Below are positions 8,520 through 17,648 of a DNA stretch of 64,000 nucleotides, in pieces. Source of the DNA: Hydrogenophaga taeniospiralis CCUG 15921 (GTDB taxonomy: Bacteria > Pseudomonadota > Gammaproteobacteria > Burkholderiales > Burkholderiaceae_C); the NCBI RefSeq assembly GCF_001592305.1, contig NZ_BCWR01000011.1:220170-284169 (forward strand), given 5' to 3'. The notes under the pieces are model-generated. The model ran no database searches. It worked only from the letters and a program-made list of their open reading frames with translations, and was not told the origin of the DNA. Within the stretch, counting starts at the first letter, position 1. Each line of letters starts with the position of its first letter. The position numbers and the translations under genes are program-made.

Positions 8520-10208
8520 TCAGAACTTGCGCACCTCAATGCCATGCTTCTGCAAGGCGTAACCCATCTGGCGCGGTGAGATCTTCAGCAGACGCGCCGC
8601 CTTGGCCTGGACCCAGCCGCTGCGCTCCATGGCCCAGATCAGGCGCTCGTGTTCCCCCTCTGGCTTGCCATCGGCGGGCGGCACGGCGGCGGCTGGCGTG
8701 GCGGCGGCTGGCGCAGGCGCAGCACCCACCTCGGCCGGCGCGGGCGCCGGGCTCGGCGGCTGGGCGGGTGCGCCTGTGGCCACTTCCTGGATCGGGATCT
8801 CGGCCAGGCGGCTGGGCCGCACGGCGTCTTCGCGCTCGATGTGGTGCAGCACCTGCGTCAGGCAGCGGTTGTCGCGGCAGGGGAAGGCCAGGTCGGTGAT
8901 GAGCTCGTTGGACGCCATGGTGGCGGTGCGCTCCACGCAGTTTTCCAGCTCGCGCACGTTGCCCGGCCAGTAGCAGCTGGTGAGCACGCGCATGGCCTCG
9001 GGGCTGAAGCGGGTGGCGCGGTCGTTTTCGCGGTTGAAGCGGTCCAGGAAGTGTTGCGCCATGGCGGGTATGTCTTCGCGGCGCTCGCGCAGCGGCGGCA
9101 GCTGGATGCTGACGACGTTGATGCGGTAGTAGAGGTCGGCGCGGAACTCGCCAGCCTGCACCATGCGTTCCAGGTTGCGGTTGGTGGCGAGGACGAGGCG
9201 CACGTCCACCTTCACCGGCGAGCCACCGCCCACGCGTTCAAAGCTGCGTTCCTGCAGCACGCGCAGCAGCTTGGCCTGGAAGGCGGCGGAGATGTCGCCG
9301 ATTTCGTCGAGGAAGAGTGTGCCGCCGTGCGCCATTTCAAAACGGCCCTTGCGCAGGCCCTGGGCACCGGTGAAGGCGCCTTTTTCGTGGCCGAAGAGTT
9401 CGCTTTCCAGCAGGGTTTCGGTGAGCGCCGCGCAGTTGACGCCGACGAAGGGTTCCCGGGCGCGCGGTGACAGGCTGTGGATGGCGCGGGCCATGACTTC
9501 CTTGCCGGTGCCGCTTTCGCCCCGCAGCAGCACGGTGGTGCGCGAAGGCGCCACCTGGTGGATCTGCTCGAAGACCTTGAGCATGGGGGCGGAGACGCCG
9601 ACGACCTGTTCGATCTTGTGGCGCTGGCCGCTCAGGGCCTTGTGCATGCGGCGGTTTTCGTCCTGGATGCTTTCGGCCGCGGCGGTGACGCTGCGGTGCA
9701 GCATCAGCGACTGGCCCATGAGCGTGGCCACCATGCGCAGCAGGCGCAGGTGGTCGGCGAAGACGCGGCGCTCTTCGGGGTTGAGGCAGTCGATCACGAG
9801 CACGCCCAGCGTGCGGTGGTCGGCGCGGATGGGCGTGGCGAGCATGGCCACGGGAACGCCCGGGCTCTGATCGGCGCCGCCGGTGCGGTTGAGGAACAGG
9901 GGCTCGGCGCGCACGTCGGGCACGGTGGCGGGCACGCCGCTGGCGAACACGCGGCCCACGATGCCTTCGCCCGATTCGAAGCGCAGGCGCTGCTGTTCGG
10001 CCTGCGTGAGGCCCAGGGCGCACAGGCCGTTGAGCGTGCCTTCCGCGTCGGCCACGACGACGAAGGCGCGGCGCCAGTCGAAGGCGTGGATGAGGTAGTT
10101 GAGCGCTTCGCGGAAGGTCTTGTGGACGTCCAGCGAGGTGGCCAGCGTTTTGCTGACCTCGTAGACCGCGTCCAGCTCGCGCCGGACCATGACAGGTGAT
10201 GTGTTCAC
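8520..10208 (-). CDS. nifA: NifA, sigma-54-dependent activator of nitrogen fixation
   Basis: A 562-residue enhancer-binding protein when started at the GTG at 10208, which has GGGAG seven bases upstream; the ATG at 10190 has no such site. Order: N-terminal GAF domain (about 20-165), AAA+ domain with Walker A GESGTGKE (230-237) and the sigma-54 contact loop GAFTGA (277-282), then a Pro/Ala-rich linker and a C-terminal Fis-type helix-turn-helix ending HGIEVRKF. Four cysteines form C412-X11-C424-X19-C444-X4-C449, exactly the pattern of oxygen-responsive NifA proteins that work without NifL. No nifL is adjacent. A -24/-12 element lies upstream of its own start. Confidence 0.95.
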   Translation of the reverse strand: MNTSPVMVRRELDAVYEVSKTLATSLDVHKTFREALNYLIHAFDWRRAFVVVADAEGTLNGLCALGLTQAEQQRLRFESGEGIVGRVFASGVPATVPDVRAEPLFLNRTGGADQSPGVPVAMLATPIRADHRTLGVLVIDCLNPEERRVFADHLRLLRMVATLMGQSLMLHRSVTAAAESIQDENRRMHKALSGQRHKIEQVVGVSAPMLKVFEQIHQVAPSRTTVLLRGESGTGKEVMARAIHSLSPRAREPFVGVNCAALTETLLESELFGHEKGAFTGAQGLRKGRFEMAHGGTLFLDEIGDISAAFQAKLLRVLQERSFERVGGGSPVKVDVRLVLATNRNLERMVQAGEFRADLYYRINVVSIQLPPLRERREDIPAMAQHFLDRFNRENDRATRFSPEAMRVLTSCYWPGNVRELENCVERTATMASNELITDLAFPCRDNRCLTQVLHHIEREDAVRPSRLAEIPIQEVATGAPAQPPSPAPAPAEVGAAPAPAAATPAAAVPPADGKPEGEHERLIWAMERSGWVQAKAARLLKISPRQMGYALQKHGIEVRKF

Positions 10209-10280
10209 GATGGGGCTCCCATCTCCGGGTCGCTCGTGGTTTGCACCAGCAGTGGGACTCCACCGCAAAGTGACGACCTT

Positions 10281-10341
10281 GGGTTTGTTGCAGTGCAAAA
10301 ATCGTGCCGATCCGTGGCGTCGCAGGCTTTGCAACAAACCC
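10281..10341. repeat. Inverted repeat flanking the nifA promoter
   Basis: A perfect 12-bp inverted repeat, GGGTTTGTTGCA (10281-10292) and TGCAACAAACCC (10330-10341), with a 37-bp spacer that contains the nifA -24/-12 element. It could be a regulator binding pair or a large cruciform; its role is unknown. Confidence 0.7.
10294..10309 (-). promoter_or_regulatory. Sigma-54 (-24/-12) promoter of nifA
   Basis: On the minus strand the sequence reads CGGCACG-ATTT-TTGCA, with the invariant GG (10308-10307) and GC (10296-10295) ten bases apart, against a consensus of TGGCACG-N4-TTGCW. The predicted start is near 10283, leaving a leader of about 75 bases before the GTG. It implies control of nifA by NtrC or by NifA itself; no perfect TGT-N10-ACA site was found nearby. 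Confidence 0.75.
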
Positions 10342-10429
10342 GACACGGCTCGCGGCGACGAACGGCGCCCTTCGGCACAAAGTCCACAAAAATCCCGCCA
10401 AAACCGCTGTTCGGGCGGCCGCAGACGCA

Positions 10430-10445
10430 TGGCACAGACGTTGCA
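10430..10445 (+). promoter_or_regulatory. Sigma-54 (-24/-12) promoter of the iscS operon
   Basis: TGGCACA-GACG-TTGCA matches the consensus at nearly every position, with GG at 10431-10432 and GC at 10443-10444. Transcription should start near 10456, 24 bases before the iscS ATG. This ties the ISC-type operon to the NifA/sigma-54 regulon. Confidence 0.85.
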
Positions 10446-10479
10446 AAAGGGGTCACACCCACCTTTGCAAGGAGCCACC

Positions 10480-11724
10480 ATGCCGGACGACCGCACGCCC
10501 CACGCCAGCGCCCGCACAGCGCTGCCGATCTACCTGGACTACGCGGCCACCACGCCGGTGGACCGGCGCGTGGCCAGCAAGATGGTTCCGTACCTCACGG
10601 AACTCTACGGCAACCCGGCCAGCCGCTCCCACGCCTTTGGCTGGGCCGCCGACGAGGCGGTGGAGCTGGCGCGCGAGCAGGTGTGCTCGCTGATCAACGC
10701 CGACCCGCGCGAAATCGTCTGGACCTCGGGCGCCACCGAGTCCAACAACCTCGCCATCAAGGGCACGGCGCACTTCCACCGCGGCAAGGGCAAACACCTG
10801 ATCACCGTGGCCACCGAACACAAGGCGGTGCTGGACAGCATGCGCGAGCTGGAGCGCGAAGGCTACGAGGTGACGGTGCTGCCGGTGCTGCCCAGCGGCC
10901 TGCTCGACCTGGCCGTGTTCGAAGCGGCGCTGCGCCCCGACACGGTGCTGGCCTCGGTGATGATGGTCAACAACGAGACCGGCGTGATCCAGGACGTGGC
11001 GGCCATCGGCCAGCTCTGCCGCGCCAAGGGCGTGGTCTTCCACGTGGACGCAGCCCAGGCCGCTGGCAAGGTGGTGATCGATCTGGAACGCCTGCCGGTC
11101 GATCTGATGTCGCTCTCGGCGCACAAGATCTACGGCCCCAAGGGCATCGGCGCGCTGTACGTGCGGCGCAAACCGCGCGTGCGCATCGAAGCGCAGATGC
11201 ACGGCGGCGGCCACGAGCGCGGCATGCGCTCGGGCACGCTGGCCACGCACCAGATCGTGGGCATGGGCGAGGCCTTCTGGCTGGCGCGCGAGAGCATGGC
11301 CACCGACAACGCCCGCATCGCCGCGCTGCGCGACCGCCTGTGGGCGGGCTTCCAGGCGCTGGACTGCGTGGTGCTCAACGGCGACGAACAGCAGCGCGCG
11401 CCGCACTACCTCAACGCCAGCTTCAACTACGTCGAAGGCGAGTCGCTGCTGATGGGCATCAAGGGCGTGGCCGTGTCCTCCGGCTCGGCCTGCACCTCGG
11501 CCAGCCTGGAGCCCAGCTACGTACTGCGCGCCATGGGCCGCAGCGACGAGCTGGCCCACAGCTCGGTGCGCTTTTCCATCGGCCGCTTCACCACCGCCGA
11601 AGAGATCGATTTCACGGTTGCGCAGGTCACCGAGGTGGTGAACCGGCTGCGCGCCATGAGCCCGCTGTGGGACATGGTTCAAGCGGGCATCGACCTCGAC
11701 ACGATCCAGTGGTCTGAACACTGA
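10480..11724 (+). CDS. iscS: Cysteine desulfurase, IscS type, nif-regulated
   Basis: A 414-residue PLP enzyme that takes sulfur from cysteine as a persulfide for Fe-S cluster assembly. The PLP lysine is K216 in [10 protein letters not shown] and the catalytic Cys is C338 in [14 protein letters not shown]. Long blocks such as [20 protein letters not shown] and the C-terminal [21 protein letters not shown] ending match IscS of the housekeeping ISC system rather than classical NifS. A ten-residue N-terminal extension precedes the usual [14 protein letters not shown] start. It is the first gene after a sigma-54 promoter, and iscU follows after 45 bases. It likely supplies nitrogenase clusters. 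Confidence 0.93.
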   Translation: MPDDRTPHASARTALPIYLDYAATTPVDRRVASKMVPYLTELYGNPASRSHAFGWAADEAVELAREQVCSLINADPREIVWTSGATESNNLAIKGTAHFHRGKGKHLITVATEHKAVLDSMRELEREGYEVTVLPVLPSGLLDLAVFEAALRPDTVLASVMMVNNETGVIQDVAAIGQLCRAKGVVFHVDAAQAAGKVVIDLERLPVDLMSLSAHKIYGPKGIGALYVRRKPRVRIEAQMHGGGHERGMRSGTLATHQIVGMGEAFWLARESMATDNARIAALRDRLWAGFQALDCVVLNGDEQQRAPHYLNASFNYVEGESLLMGIKGVAVSSGSACTSASLEPSYVLRAMGRSDELAHSSVRFSIGRFTTAEEIDFTVAQVTEVVNRLRAMSPLWDMVQAGIDLDTIQWSEH

Positions 11725-11769
11725 TCTGGTCCCCATTCGATTTGTCACACACCCACCCGGAGAACCCCC

Positions 11770-12207
11770 ATGGCCTACAGCGAACAAGTCGTTGACCACT
11801 ACGAGAACCCCCGCAACGTCGGCGCCTTCGATGCGAACGACGACAGCGTGGGCACCGGCATGGTGGGCGCGCCCGCTTGCGGCGACGTGATGCGGCTGCA
11901 GATCCGCGTGAACGCGCAGGGCGTGATCGAGGACGCGCGGTTCAAGACCTACGGCTGCGGCTCGGCCATCGCGTCGAGCTCGCTGGTCACCGAATGGGTG
12001 CGCGGGCGCACGCTGGACGAGGCGCTGGCCATCAAGAACTCGCAGATCGCCGAAGAGCTGGCCCTGCCTCCCGTGAAGATCCACTGCTCCATCCTGGCCG
12101 AAGACGCCATCAAGGCGGCCGTGGCCGACTTCCGCGCACGCCACCCCGCCCCCACCGAGGCCACGCTGACCTCCGAGCAACCGGCCTGCGCCTCCAGCAC
12201 GCGCTGA
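11770..12207 (+). CDS. iscU: Fe-S cluster scaffold protein, IscU type
   Basis: A 145-residue scaffold with the three cluster cysteines at C37 (APACGDV, followed by the conserved D39), C63 (YGCGSAIASSS) and C106 in the chaperone-recognition region LPPVKIHCSILAEDAIKAA. It has the IscU domain only, without the NifU-type ferredoxin and C-terminal domains. A roughly 17-residue tail after the usual end contains an extra Cys. It lies 45 bases after iscS and 54 before the first A-type carrier, and probably builds clusters on sulfur from that IscS. Confidence 0.94.
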   Translation: MAYSEQVVDHYENPRNVGAFDANDDSVGTGMVGAPACGDVMRLQIRVNAQGVIEDARFKTYGCGSAIASSSLVTEWVRGRTLDEALAIKNSQIAEELALPPVKIHCSILAEDAIKAAVADFRARHPAPTEATLTSEQPACASSTR

Positions 12208-12261
12208 AGGCCCGCCGCGCCCCCTCCCCTTCGCCTTCGCATCTCCCACCAAGGAACTCCC

Positions 12262-12639
12262 ATGCAAGAAGCCACTGCCACCACCAGCCCCAGCAGCACC
12301 GGCACCCTGCCCGCCCTGCTGGAATTCACGCCCCGGGCGGCGGCCAAGGTGGCCGAGCTGATCCAGGAAGAGGGCAACCCCAACCTCAAGCTGCGCCTGT
12401 ACGTGACCGGCGGCGGCTGCTCCGGCTTTTCGTACGGCTTCGCCTTCGACGACCAGATCGCCGAGGACGACACGCTGACCGTCACCGAGGGCGTGGCCCT
12501 GGTGGTGGACGCCATGAGCCAGCAGTACGTGCTGGGCGCGCGGGTCGATTTCGAGGACGGCCTGGAAGGCTCGCGCTTCGTGATCCACAACCCGAACGCG
12601 CAGTCGACCTGCGGCTGCGGCAGTTCATTTTCGGTGTAG
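12262..12639 (+). CDS. A-type Fe-S carrier protein, ErpA-like
   Basis: A 125-residue HesB/IscA-family carrier. The cluster cysteines are in [11 protein letters not shown] and near the C-terminus in CGCGSSFSV, with the intervening [17 protein letters not shown] segment typical of ErpA-like members. An 18-residue Ser/Thr-rich N-terminal extension precedes the conserved [11 protein letters not shown]. It is one of two different A-type carriers in this operon. It would pass clusters from IscU to targets. The ribosome binding site AAGGAA is good. Confidence 0.9.
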   Translation: MQEATATTSPSSTGTLPALLEFTPRAAAKVAELIQEEGNPNLKLRLYVTGGGCSGFSYGFAFDDQIAEDDTLTVTEGVALVVDAMSQQYVLGARVDFEDGLEGSRFVIHNPNAQSTCGCGSSFSV

Positions 12640-12645
12640 ATGGAA

Positions 12646-12724
12646 TCCCCCTGCGCCGCTTCGCGTCTTCCCCCCAGGGGGACGCAGCTGGTGACCCGGC
12701 GGAGCCGGTTCCACGGCTGCCCTA
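12646..12724. repeat. Dispersed GC-rich repeat, copy 2
   Basis: Holds the C6-AG5 palindromic module and the element resembling CGGCGGAGCCGG that marks the family. It occupies most of the 117-base gap between the two A-type carrier genes. Confidence 0.65.
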
Positions 12725-12756
12725 GTCAGTTACCCCTCGCAACCGAAAGGACTGCC

Positions 12757-13080
12757 ATGCATGTCTCACTGACCCCCGCCGCCGCGCGGCACGTTGAAAA
12801 GTCGCTGGCCAAGCGCGGCAGCGGCATCGGCCTGCGCCTGGCGGTCAAGACCAGCGGCTGCTCGGGCTTTGCCTACGCGCTCGAATTCGTCGACGCGGTC
12901 AACCCGGACGACCACTGCTTTGACAACCACGGCACCAAAGTCATCGTGGACGCCAAGAGCCTGGCCATGCTGGACGGCACCGAACTCGACTTCGTGCGCG
13001 AAGGCCTGAACGAGGGCTTCAAGTTCAACAACCCGAATGCCAAAGCCAATTGCGGCTGTGGCGAGAGTTTTGCCGTATGA
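12757..13080 (+). CDS. iscA: A-type Fe-S carrier protein, IscA-like
   Basis: A 107-residue IscA with [15 protein letters not shown] and the C-terminal [10 protein letters not shown] carrying the cluster cysteines. The frame opens upstream, but the extra residues come from the repeat; the ATG at 12757 follows a GAAAGG ribosome binding site and gives the normal IscA length. Unlike a standard isc operon, no hscB follows; the next gene is hscA. Confidence 0.92.
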   Translation: MHVSLTPAAARHVEKSLAKRGSGIGLRLAVKTSGCSGFAYALEFVDAVNPDDHCFDNHGTKVIVDAKSLAMLDGTELDFVREGLNEGFKFNNPNAKANCGCGESFAV

Positions 13081-13085
13081 AGCAC

Positions 13086-13215
13086 CGGTCCGGCTCCCTC
13101 TGCGAGCGAAGCGAAGCACCCTCCAGGGCACCCGCAGAACCGGCTTTGCCGGGCGGCTGGGTGCGCCCCCTGGGGGGGGTTCGGCTACACGAAGTGAGCA
13201 AGAAACGGGGGGTGG
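13086..13215. repeat. Dispersed GC-rich repeat, copy 3
   Basis: A long copy with AACCGGCTTTGCCGGG, a C5-T-G8 palindromic module and the GGCTACACGAAGTGAGCAA module. The last is found reverse-complemented in copy 4 and in altered form in copy 10. It fills the gap before hscA. Confidence 0.75.
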
Positions 13216-13221
13216 GTTGAC

Positions 13222-15096
13222 ATGGCCTTACTGCAGATTGCCGAACCTGGACGAGCGGCGATGCCGCACCAGCACCGGCTGGCCGCGGGCATCGACCTGG
13301 GCACCACCAACTCGCTGGTCGCCACGGTGCAGAGCGCGGTCACGCGGGCGCTGCCCGACGAGGCGGGCCGCCATCTGCTGCCTTCGGTGGTGCGCTACCT
13401 GCCCGAAGGCAGCACCGTGGTCGGGCACGAGGCCCAGGCCAGCCAGGCCGAAGACCCGCAGAACACCATCGTCTCGGTCAAGCGCTTCATGGGCCGCCGC
13501 CTGGCGGACCTGCGCGAGGCCACCGGCCTGCCCTACCGCTTCACCGACGGCGCGGGCATGGTGGGCATCCAGACCGCTGCAGGCGAACGCTCGCCGGTAC
13601 AGGTCTCGGCCGACATCCTGAGCGCCCTGCGCGCGCGCGCCGAAGCCTCGCTCGGCGGGCCGCTGGCGGGCGTGGTGATCACGGTGCCGGCCTACTTCGA
13701 CGACGCCCAGCGCCAAGCCACCAAAGACGCCGCGCGCCTGGCCGGCCTGACCGTGCTGCGCCTGCTCAACGAGCCCACCGCGGCGGCCATCGCCTACGGT
13801 CTGGACAAGGCGGCCGAAGGCACCTTCGTGGTCTACGACCTGGGCGGCGGCACCTTCGACGTGTCTGTGCTGCGCCTCACGCGCGGCATTTTCGAGGTGC
13901 TGTCCACCGGTGGCGACTCGGCACTCGGCGGCGACGATTTCGACCGCGCCATCGCCGAGTGGTTCTGCGACCGGCACGGCATCGCCGGCGTGGCGGCCCT
14001 TTCGCCCGTGGCCCAGCGCGCGCTGCTGACGGCGGCGCGCACGGCCAAGGAAGCGCTGTCGTCTCATGAGTCGACCTCGCTGGCGCTGAGCCGCACCGAG
14101 GGCGACGCGTTGCAGGCCATCCTGAGCCGCGCCGAGTTCGCCCGGCTCGGCGCGCCGCTGATCGCGCGCACCCTCTCGGCCACCAAGCGCGCCCTGCGCG
14201 ATGCGCGCCTGTCCACCGCCGACATCACCGGTGTGGTGCTGGTGGGCGGATCGACCCGCATGCCGATCGCGCGCAGCGCCGTCAAAGACCTCTTCGGCGT
14301 CGAGCCGCTGGCCGACATCGACCCCGACCAGGTGGTCGCGCTGGGCGCGGCCATGCAGGCCGACGTGCTGGCCGGCAACGGCAGCGGCGACGGCTGGTTG
14401 CTGCTCGACGTGTGCCCGCTCTCGCTCGGCCTGGAAACCATGGGCGGGCTGGTCGAGAAGATCATCCCGCGCAACTCCACCCTGCCCACGGCACGCGCGC
14501 AGGAGTTCACCACCTTCAAGGACGGCCAGACCGCGATGACGCTGCACGTGGTGCAGGGCGAACGCGAGGCCGTGGCCGACTGCCGCTCGCTGGCGCGCTT
14601 CGAGCTGCGCGGCATTCCCCCGGCGGTGGCGGGTGCGGTGCACGTCCGCGTGAGCTTCCAGATCGACGCCGACGGGCTGCTGTCGGTGACGGCGCGCGAG
14701 CAGGGCACGGGCATCGAGGCGCACATCGAAGTCAAGCCCACCTACGGCCTGGGCGACACCCAGATCGCCGCCATGCTGCAAGACGCCATCGGCGCCTCCG
14801 CGGCCGACATGCAGCTGCGCGCCCTGCGCGAGGCCCAGGTGGACGCACGCCGCCTGCTCGACGCCACCGAAACCGCGCTGCAGGAAGATGGCTCGCTGCT
14901 GAGCGAGACCGAAATGACCGCGATCCGCCAGGCCCTGTTTGAGGTGGCCGACCGGCTCGAAACCGAGGCCCCGGTGGCCGAGCTGCGCGAGGCCACCAAG
15001 GCCCTGTCGGCCGCCACCGACGCCTTCGCCGCACGCCGCATGAACGCGTCCATCCAGCACGCGCTGGCCGGGCGCTCCATGGACAGCCTGGCCTAG
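13222..15096 (+). CDS. hscA: HscA, specialised Hsp70 chaperone for Fe-S assembly
   Basis: A 624-residue Hsp70. It begins with the HscA-type [10 protein letters not shown] segment, then the phosphate loop [12 protein letters not shown], the ATPase motifs [16 protein letters not shown] and [11 protein letters not shown], and a substrate-binding domain starting near [15 protein letters not shown]. It lacks the long acidic tail of DnaK, which supports HscA. HscA uses ATP to drive cluster release from IscU by binding the LPPVK motif. Its co-chaperone HscB is missing from this operon and would have to come from elsewhere in the genome. Confidence 0.93.
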   Translation: MALLQIAEPGRAAMPHQHRLAAGIDLGTTNSLVATVQSAVTRALPDEAGRHLLPSVVRYLPEGSTVVGHEAQASQAEDPQNTIVSVKRFMGRRLADLREATGLPYRFTDGAGMVGIQTAAGERSPVQVSADILSALRARAEASLGGPLAGVVITVPAYFDDAQRQATKDAARLAGLTVLRLLNEPTAAAIAYGLDKAAEGTFVVYDLGGGTFDVSVLRLTRGIFEVLSTGGDSALGGDDFDRAIAEWFCDRHGIAGVAALSPVAQRALLTAARTAKEALSSHESTSLALSRTEGDALQAILSRAEFARLGAPLIARTLSATKRALRDARLSTADITGVVLVGGSTRMPIARSAVKDLFGVEPLADIDPDQVVALGAAMQADVLAGNGSGDGWLLLDVCPLSLGLETMGGLVEKIIPRNSTLPTARAQEFTTFKDGQTAMTLHVVQGEREAVADCRSLARFELRGIPPAVAGAVHVRVSFQIDADGLLSVTAREQGTGIEAHIEVKPTYGLGDTQIAAMLQDAIGASAADMQLRALREAQVDARRLLDATETALQEDGSLLSETEMTAIRQALFEVADRLETEAPVAELREATKALSAATDAFAARRMNASIQHALAGRSMDSLA

Positions 15097-15142
15097 CGGC
15101 GACACGGGTCGCACCGACGCGTTGACGCATTGAAAGACCGAC

Positions 15143-15478
15143 ATGCCCAAGGTTCGCATCCTGCCCCACCCCGAGCTCTGCCCCGAGGGCCGCGACATCG
15201 ACGTCCGGCGCGGCGCTTCGTTGTGCGAAAGCCTGCTGACCCACGGCGTGGCGATCGAACACGCCTGCGAGATGGTGGCGGCCTGCGCGACCTGCCATGT
15301 GCACATCCGCGAAGGCGGCGCCTCGCTGGCCGCGCCCGATGACGAGGAAGACGACCAACTCGACCACGCCTGGGGCCTGGACGCGCAGTCGCGTCTGGCC
15401 TGCTGCGTGAAGCTGCGAGACACCGACCTCGTGATCGAATTCCCACGCCACACGCGCAACCACGCGCGCGAGCACTGA
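15143..15478 (+). CDS. fdx: [2Fe-2S] ferredoxin, ISC type
   Basis: A 111-residue adrenodoxin-type ferredoxin. Cluster ligands are C42, C48, C51 (C-X5-C-X2-C in HACEMVAACATCHV) and C87 (SRLACC). The acidic segment DDEEDDQLDHAWGL matches ISC Fdx proteins that give electrons to IscS/IscU. It closes the iscS operon 46 bases after hscA; the next gene has its own promoter. Confidence 0.92.
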   Translation: MPKVRILPHPELCPEGRDIDVRRGASLCESLLTHGVAIEHACEMVAACATCHVHIREGGASLAAPDDEEDDQLDHAWGLDAQSRLACCVKLRDTDLVIEFPRHTRNHAREH

Positions 15479-15534
15479 CGGGGCTTCTTGCCTGCCGCAG
15501 CCGCGAGGTGCCCCACACAAGAAGCACCAGGCCC

Positions 15535-15550
15535 TGTCCGAAACAACACA
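15535..15550. promoter_or_regulatory. NifA upstream activating sequence (TGT-N10-ACA)
   Basis: TGT at 15535-15537 and ACA at 15548-15550 are separated by exactly ten bases. The site is centred about 138 bp upstream of the predicted nifV transcription start, within the usual range for NifA enhancer sites. Confidence 0.8.
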
Positions 15551-15654
15551 TTTCCGACACGGGCAAGAGACGTGCAAAGCATGTCCAGCTGACCGGACCC
15601 GACAAACCTGCCCTGCGGGGCGCTCCACACAGCGGTTTGAGGGGCCAAAACGGG

Positions 15655-15670
15655 TGGCATGCACCTTGCG
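15655..15670 (+). promoter_or_regulatory. Sigma-54 (-24/-12) promoter of nifV-cysE-nifW-fixABCX
   Basis: TGGCATG-CACC-TTGCG has GG (15656-15657) and GC (15668-15669) ten bases apart. With the perfect NifA site at 15535 it forms a textbook NifA-dependent promoter, with the start near 15681. Confidence 0.87.
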
Positions 15671-15696
15671 ATGAGCTAGGCAAAGGAAGCCGCCAC

Positions 15697-16863
15697 ATGC
15701 CCCGCAACCTCATCATCAACGACACCACGCTGCGCGACGGCGAACAGACCGCCGGGGTGGCGTTCACGGTGCACGAGAAGTGCGCCATCGCCTGCGCGCT
15801 GTCGGACGCAGGTGTGCCGGAAATGGAGATCGGCATCCCGGCCATGGGTGACGACGAGATCGCCTGCATCAACAGCATCGCCGCCCTGCGGCTGCCCGCG
15901 GCCCTGATGGTCTGGGGCCGCCTGACCGATGCGGACCTGGCCAGCGCGCTGCACTGCGATGCGCACATCGTTCACCTCTCGATCCCGGTGTCCGACATCC
16001 ACCTGCGGCACAAGCTCAAGCAGTCGCGCGAGTGGGTGCTGGAGCAGGTCACGCGCGTGATCGAAAAGGCCGCAGCGAGCGGGCGCATGGTTTCGCTGGG
16101 CGCCGAAGACGCCTCGCGCGCCGACATCGGCTTCCTGATCGAGGTGGCGCAGCGCGCCCAGGCCTGCGGCGCGAGCCGCCTGCGGTTCGCCGACACCCTG
16201 GGCGTGCTCGACCCGTTCGGCACCTTCGACGCCATCGCCCGGCTGCGCGACGCGCTGCACATGGACATCGAGATCCACGCCCACGACGACCTGGGCCTGG
16301 CCACGGCCAACACCCTGGCCGCCCTGCGCGCCGGCGCCACCCACGCCAACACCACCGTCAACGGGCTGGGTGAGCGCGCCGGCAACGCCGCGCTGGAAGA
16401 GATCGTGATGGGCGTGCGCCACCTGCACCACGGCGACACCGGCGTGGACACGCAGGCCCTGGTGCCGATCTCGCACCTGGTGGCGCGCGCCTCGGGCCGC
16501 CAGGTCGCGTTCAACAAGAGCATCGTGGGCGAGGCCGTGTTCACGCACGAGTCGGGCATCCACATCGACGGGCTACTCAAGCACCCGTCCACCTACGAGG
16601 GTTTCGACCCGGGCGAGCTCGGCCGCCAACGCCGCACCGTGCTGGGCAAACACTCGGGTTCGCAGGCGGTGCGCCAGGCCTATGGCGCCCTGGGCGTGGC
16701 CATGGACGACGAAGCGCTCACCGGCCGCGTGCTCGCACGCATCCGCGACCACGCAATGCGCGTGAAACAGGAAGCCACGCCCGACGAGCTGCGCGGCTTC
16801 CTGCGGGACGCCCACAGCGCTGCACCGCAAGCGGCCCACGCCTCGGCCCTGGGGTTGGCATGA
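15697..16863 (+). CDS. nifV: Homocitrate synthase NifV
   Basis: A 388-residue DRE-TIM metallolyase that condenses acetyl-CoA and 2-oxoglutarate to homocitrate, the organic ligand of the nitrogenase iron-molybdenum cofactor. Visible motifs are the N-terminal [15 protein letters not shown], the metal-binding [13 protein letters not shown] and [14 protein letters not shown], then [11 protein letters not shown]. The ATG at 15697 (AAAGGAAG upstream) gives the normal NifV length. It lies directly behind a NifA-regulated promoter and overlaps cysE by four bases. Other members of the family (isopropylmalate or lysine-pathway synthases) are less likely here. Confidence 0.95.
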   Translation: MPRNLIINDTTLRDGEQTAGVAFTVHEKCAIACALSDAGVPEMEIGIPAMGDDEIACINSIAALRLPAALMVWGRLTDADLASALHCDAHIVHLSIPVSDIHLRHKLKQSREWVLEQVTRVIEKAAASGRMVSLGAEDASRADIGFLIEVAQRAQACGASRLRFADTLGVLDPFGTFDAIARLRDALHMDIEIHAHDDLGLATANTLAALRAGATHANTTVNGLGERAGNAALEEIVMGVRHLHHGDTGVDTQALVPISHLVARASGRQVAFNKSIVGEAVFTHESGIHIDGLLKHPSTYEGFDPGELGRQRRTVLGKHSGSQAVRQAYGALGVAMDDEALTGRVLARIRDHAMRVKQEATPDELRGFLRDAHSAAPQAAHASALGLA

Positions 16864-17642
16864 AAGCCGCGCCGAACATTTCCACCAGCGCGCCCCGGGC
16901 CTCGTGGTGGTCGCTGCTGCGCGAGGACGCGCGCTGCGTACTCGCCCGCGACCCGGCCGCGCGCAGCCTGTTGGAGGTCTGGACCATCTACCCGGGCGTG
17001 CAGGCGATCGCGCTGCACCGCCTGGCCCACGCACTGTGGGCGCGCGGCTGGCGCTACCTGCCACGCTGGCTGTCGTTCGCCGCGCGCTGGTTCACGCAGG
17101 TCGACATCCACCCCGGCGCGAGCATCGGCGCACGCTTCTTCATCGACCACGGCACCGGCGTCGTGATCGGCGAGACCGCCGAGATCGGCGACGACGTGAC
17201 GCTCTACCACGGGGTCACGCTGGGCGGCACCAGCTGGAACCCCGGCAAGCGCCACCCCACCCTGGGCCATGCCGTGGTGGTGGGCGCGGGCGCCAAGATT
17301 CTGGGGCCGATCCGCGTGGGCGACCGGGCCCGCGTGGCGGCCAACTCGGTCGTCATCGAGGCCGTGCCGGACGGCGCCACCGTGGTCGGCATCCCGGGCC
17401 GGGTGGTGGCGCCAGGGCGGCGCACCACGCACGGCTTCGACCTCGACCACCACCTGATTCCCGACCCGGTGGGCAAGGCCATCGCCTGCCTGCTCGACCG
17501 CGTGGCCCAGCTCGAACACGCCCTGGCCCACAGCCAAGGATTGGCCAGCGCCGACAACGCCTGCGGCCTTTGTGACGATCAATGTGCCGAACCGGGGTTC
17601 GCCAACGCGACATCCCATCTACAACCCGCGACCGTGGAGTAA
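16860..17642 (+). CDS. cysE: Serine O-acetyltransferase, nif-linked
   Basis: A 260-residue CysE with the left-handed beta-helix hexapeptide region ([20 protein letters not shown], then [21 protein letters not shown]) and the catalytic H in DHGTG. It acetylates serine to O-acetylserine, the carbon skeleton for cysteine. Its ATG overlaps the nifV stop (ATGA), so the two are translationally coupled. A nif-regulated CysE is known from Azotobacter, where it raises cysteine supply for Fe-S assembly. The C-terminal tail has an unusual CGLCDDQC cysteine cluster. Confidence 0.92.
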   Translation: MKAAPNISTSAPRASWWSLLREDARCVLARDPAARSLLEVWTIYPGVQAIALHRLAHALWARGWRYLPRWLSFAARWFTQVDIHPGASIGARFFIDHGTGVVIGETAEIGDDVTLYHGVTLGGTSWNPGKRHPTLGHAVVVGAGAKILGPIRVGDRARVAANSVVIEAVPDGATVVGIPGRVVAPGRRTTHGFDLDHHLIPDPVGKAIACLLDRVAQLEHALAHSQGLASADNACGLCDDQCAEPGFANATSHLQPATVE

Positions 17643-17648
17643 CGCCCG

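Noticed and set aside
8720..8790. Ala/Pro-rich stretch in NifA as a repeat element
   Set aside because: It is a normal flexible linker between the AAA+ and DNA-binding domains; base sequence does not match the dispersed repeat.
10408..10423. NifA site TGT-N10-GCA before iscS
   Set aside because: The second half-site is not ACA and it would lie only a few bases from the -24 element, too close for an enhancer.
10480..12207. Naming these genes nifS and nifU
   Set aside because: The desulfurase matches IscS blocks end to end and the scaffold has only the IscU domain, so ISC names fit better even though the operon is nif-regulated.
13222..15096. DnaK as identity of the Hsp70
   Set aside because: The [10 protein letters not shown] start, the shorter C-terminus and the position between iscA and fdx point to HscA.
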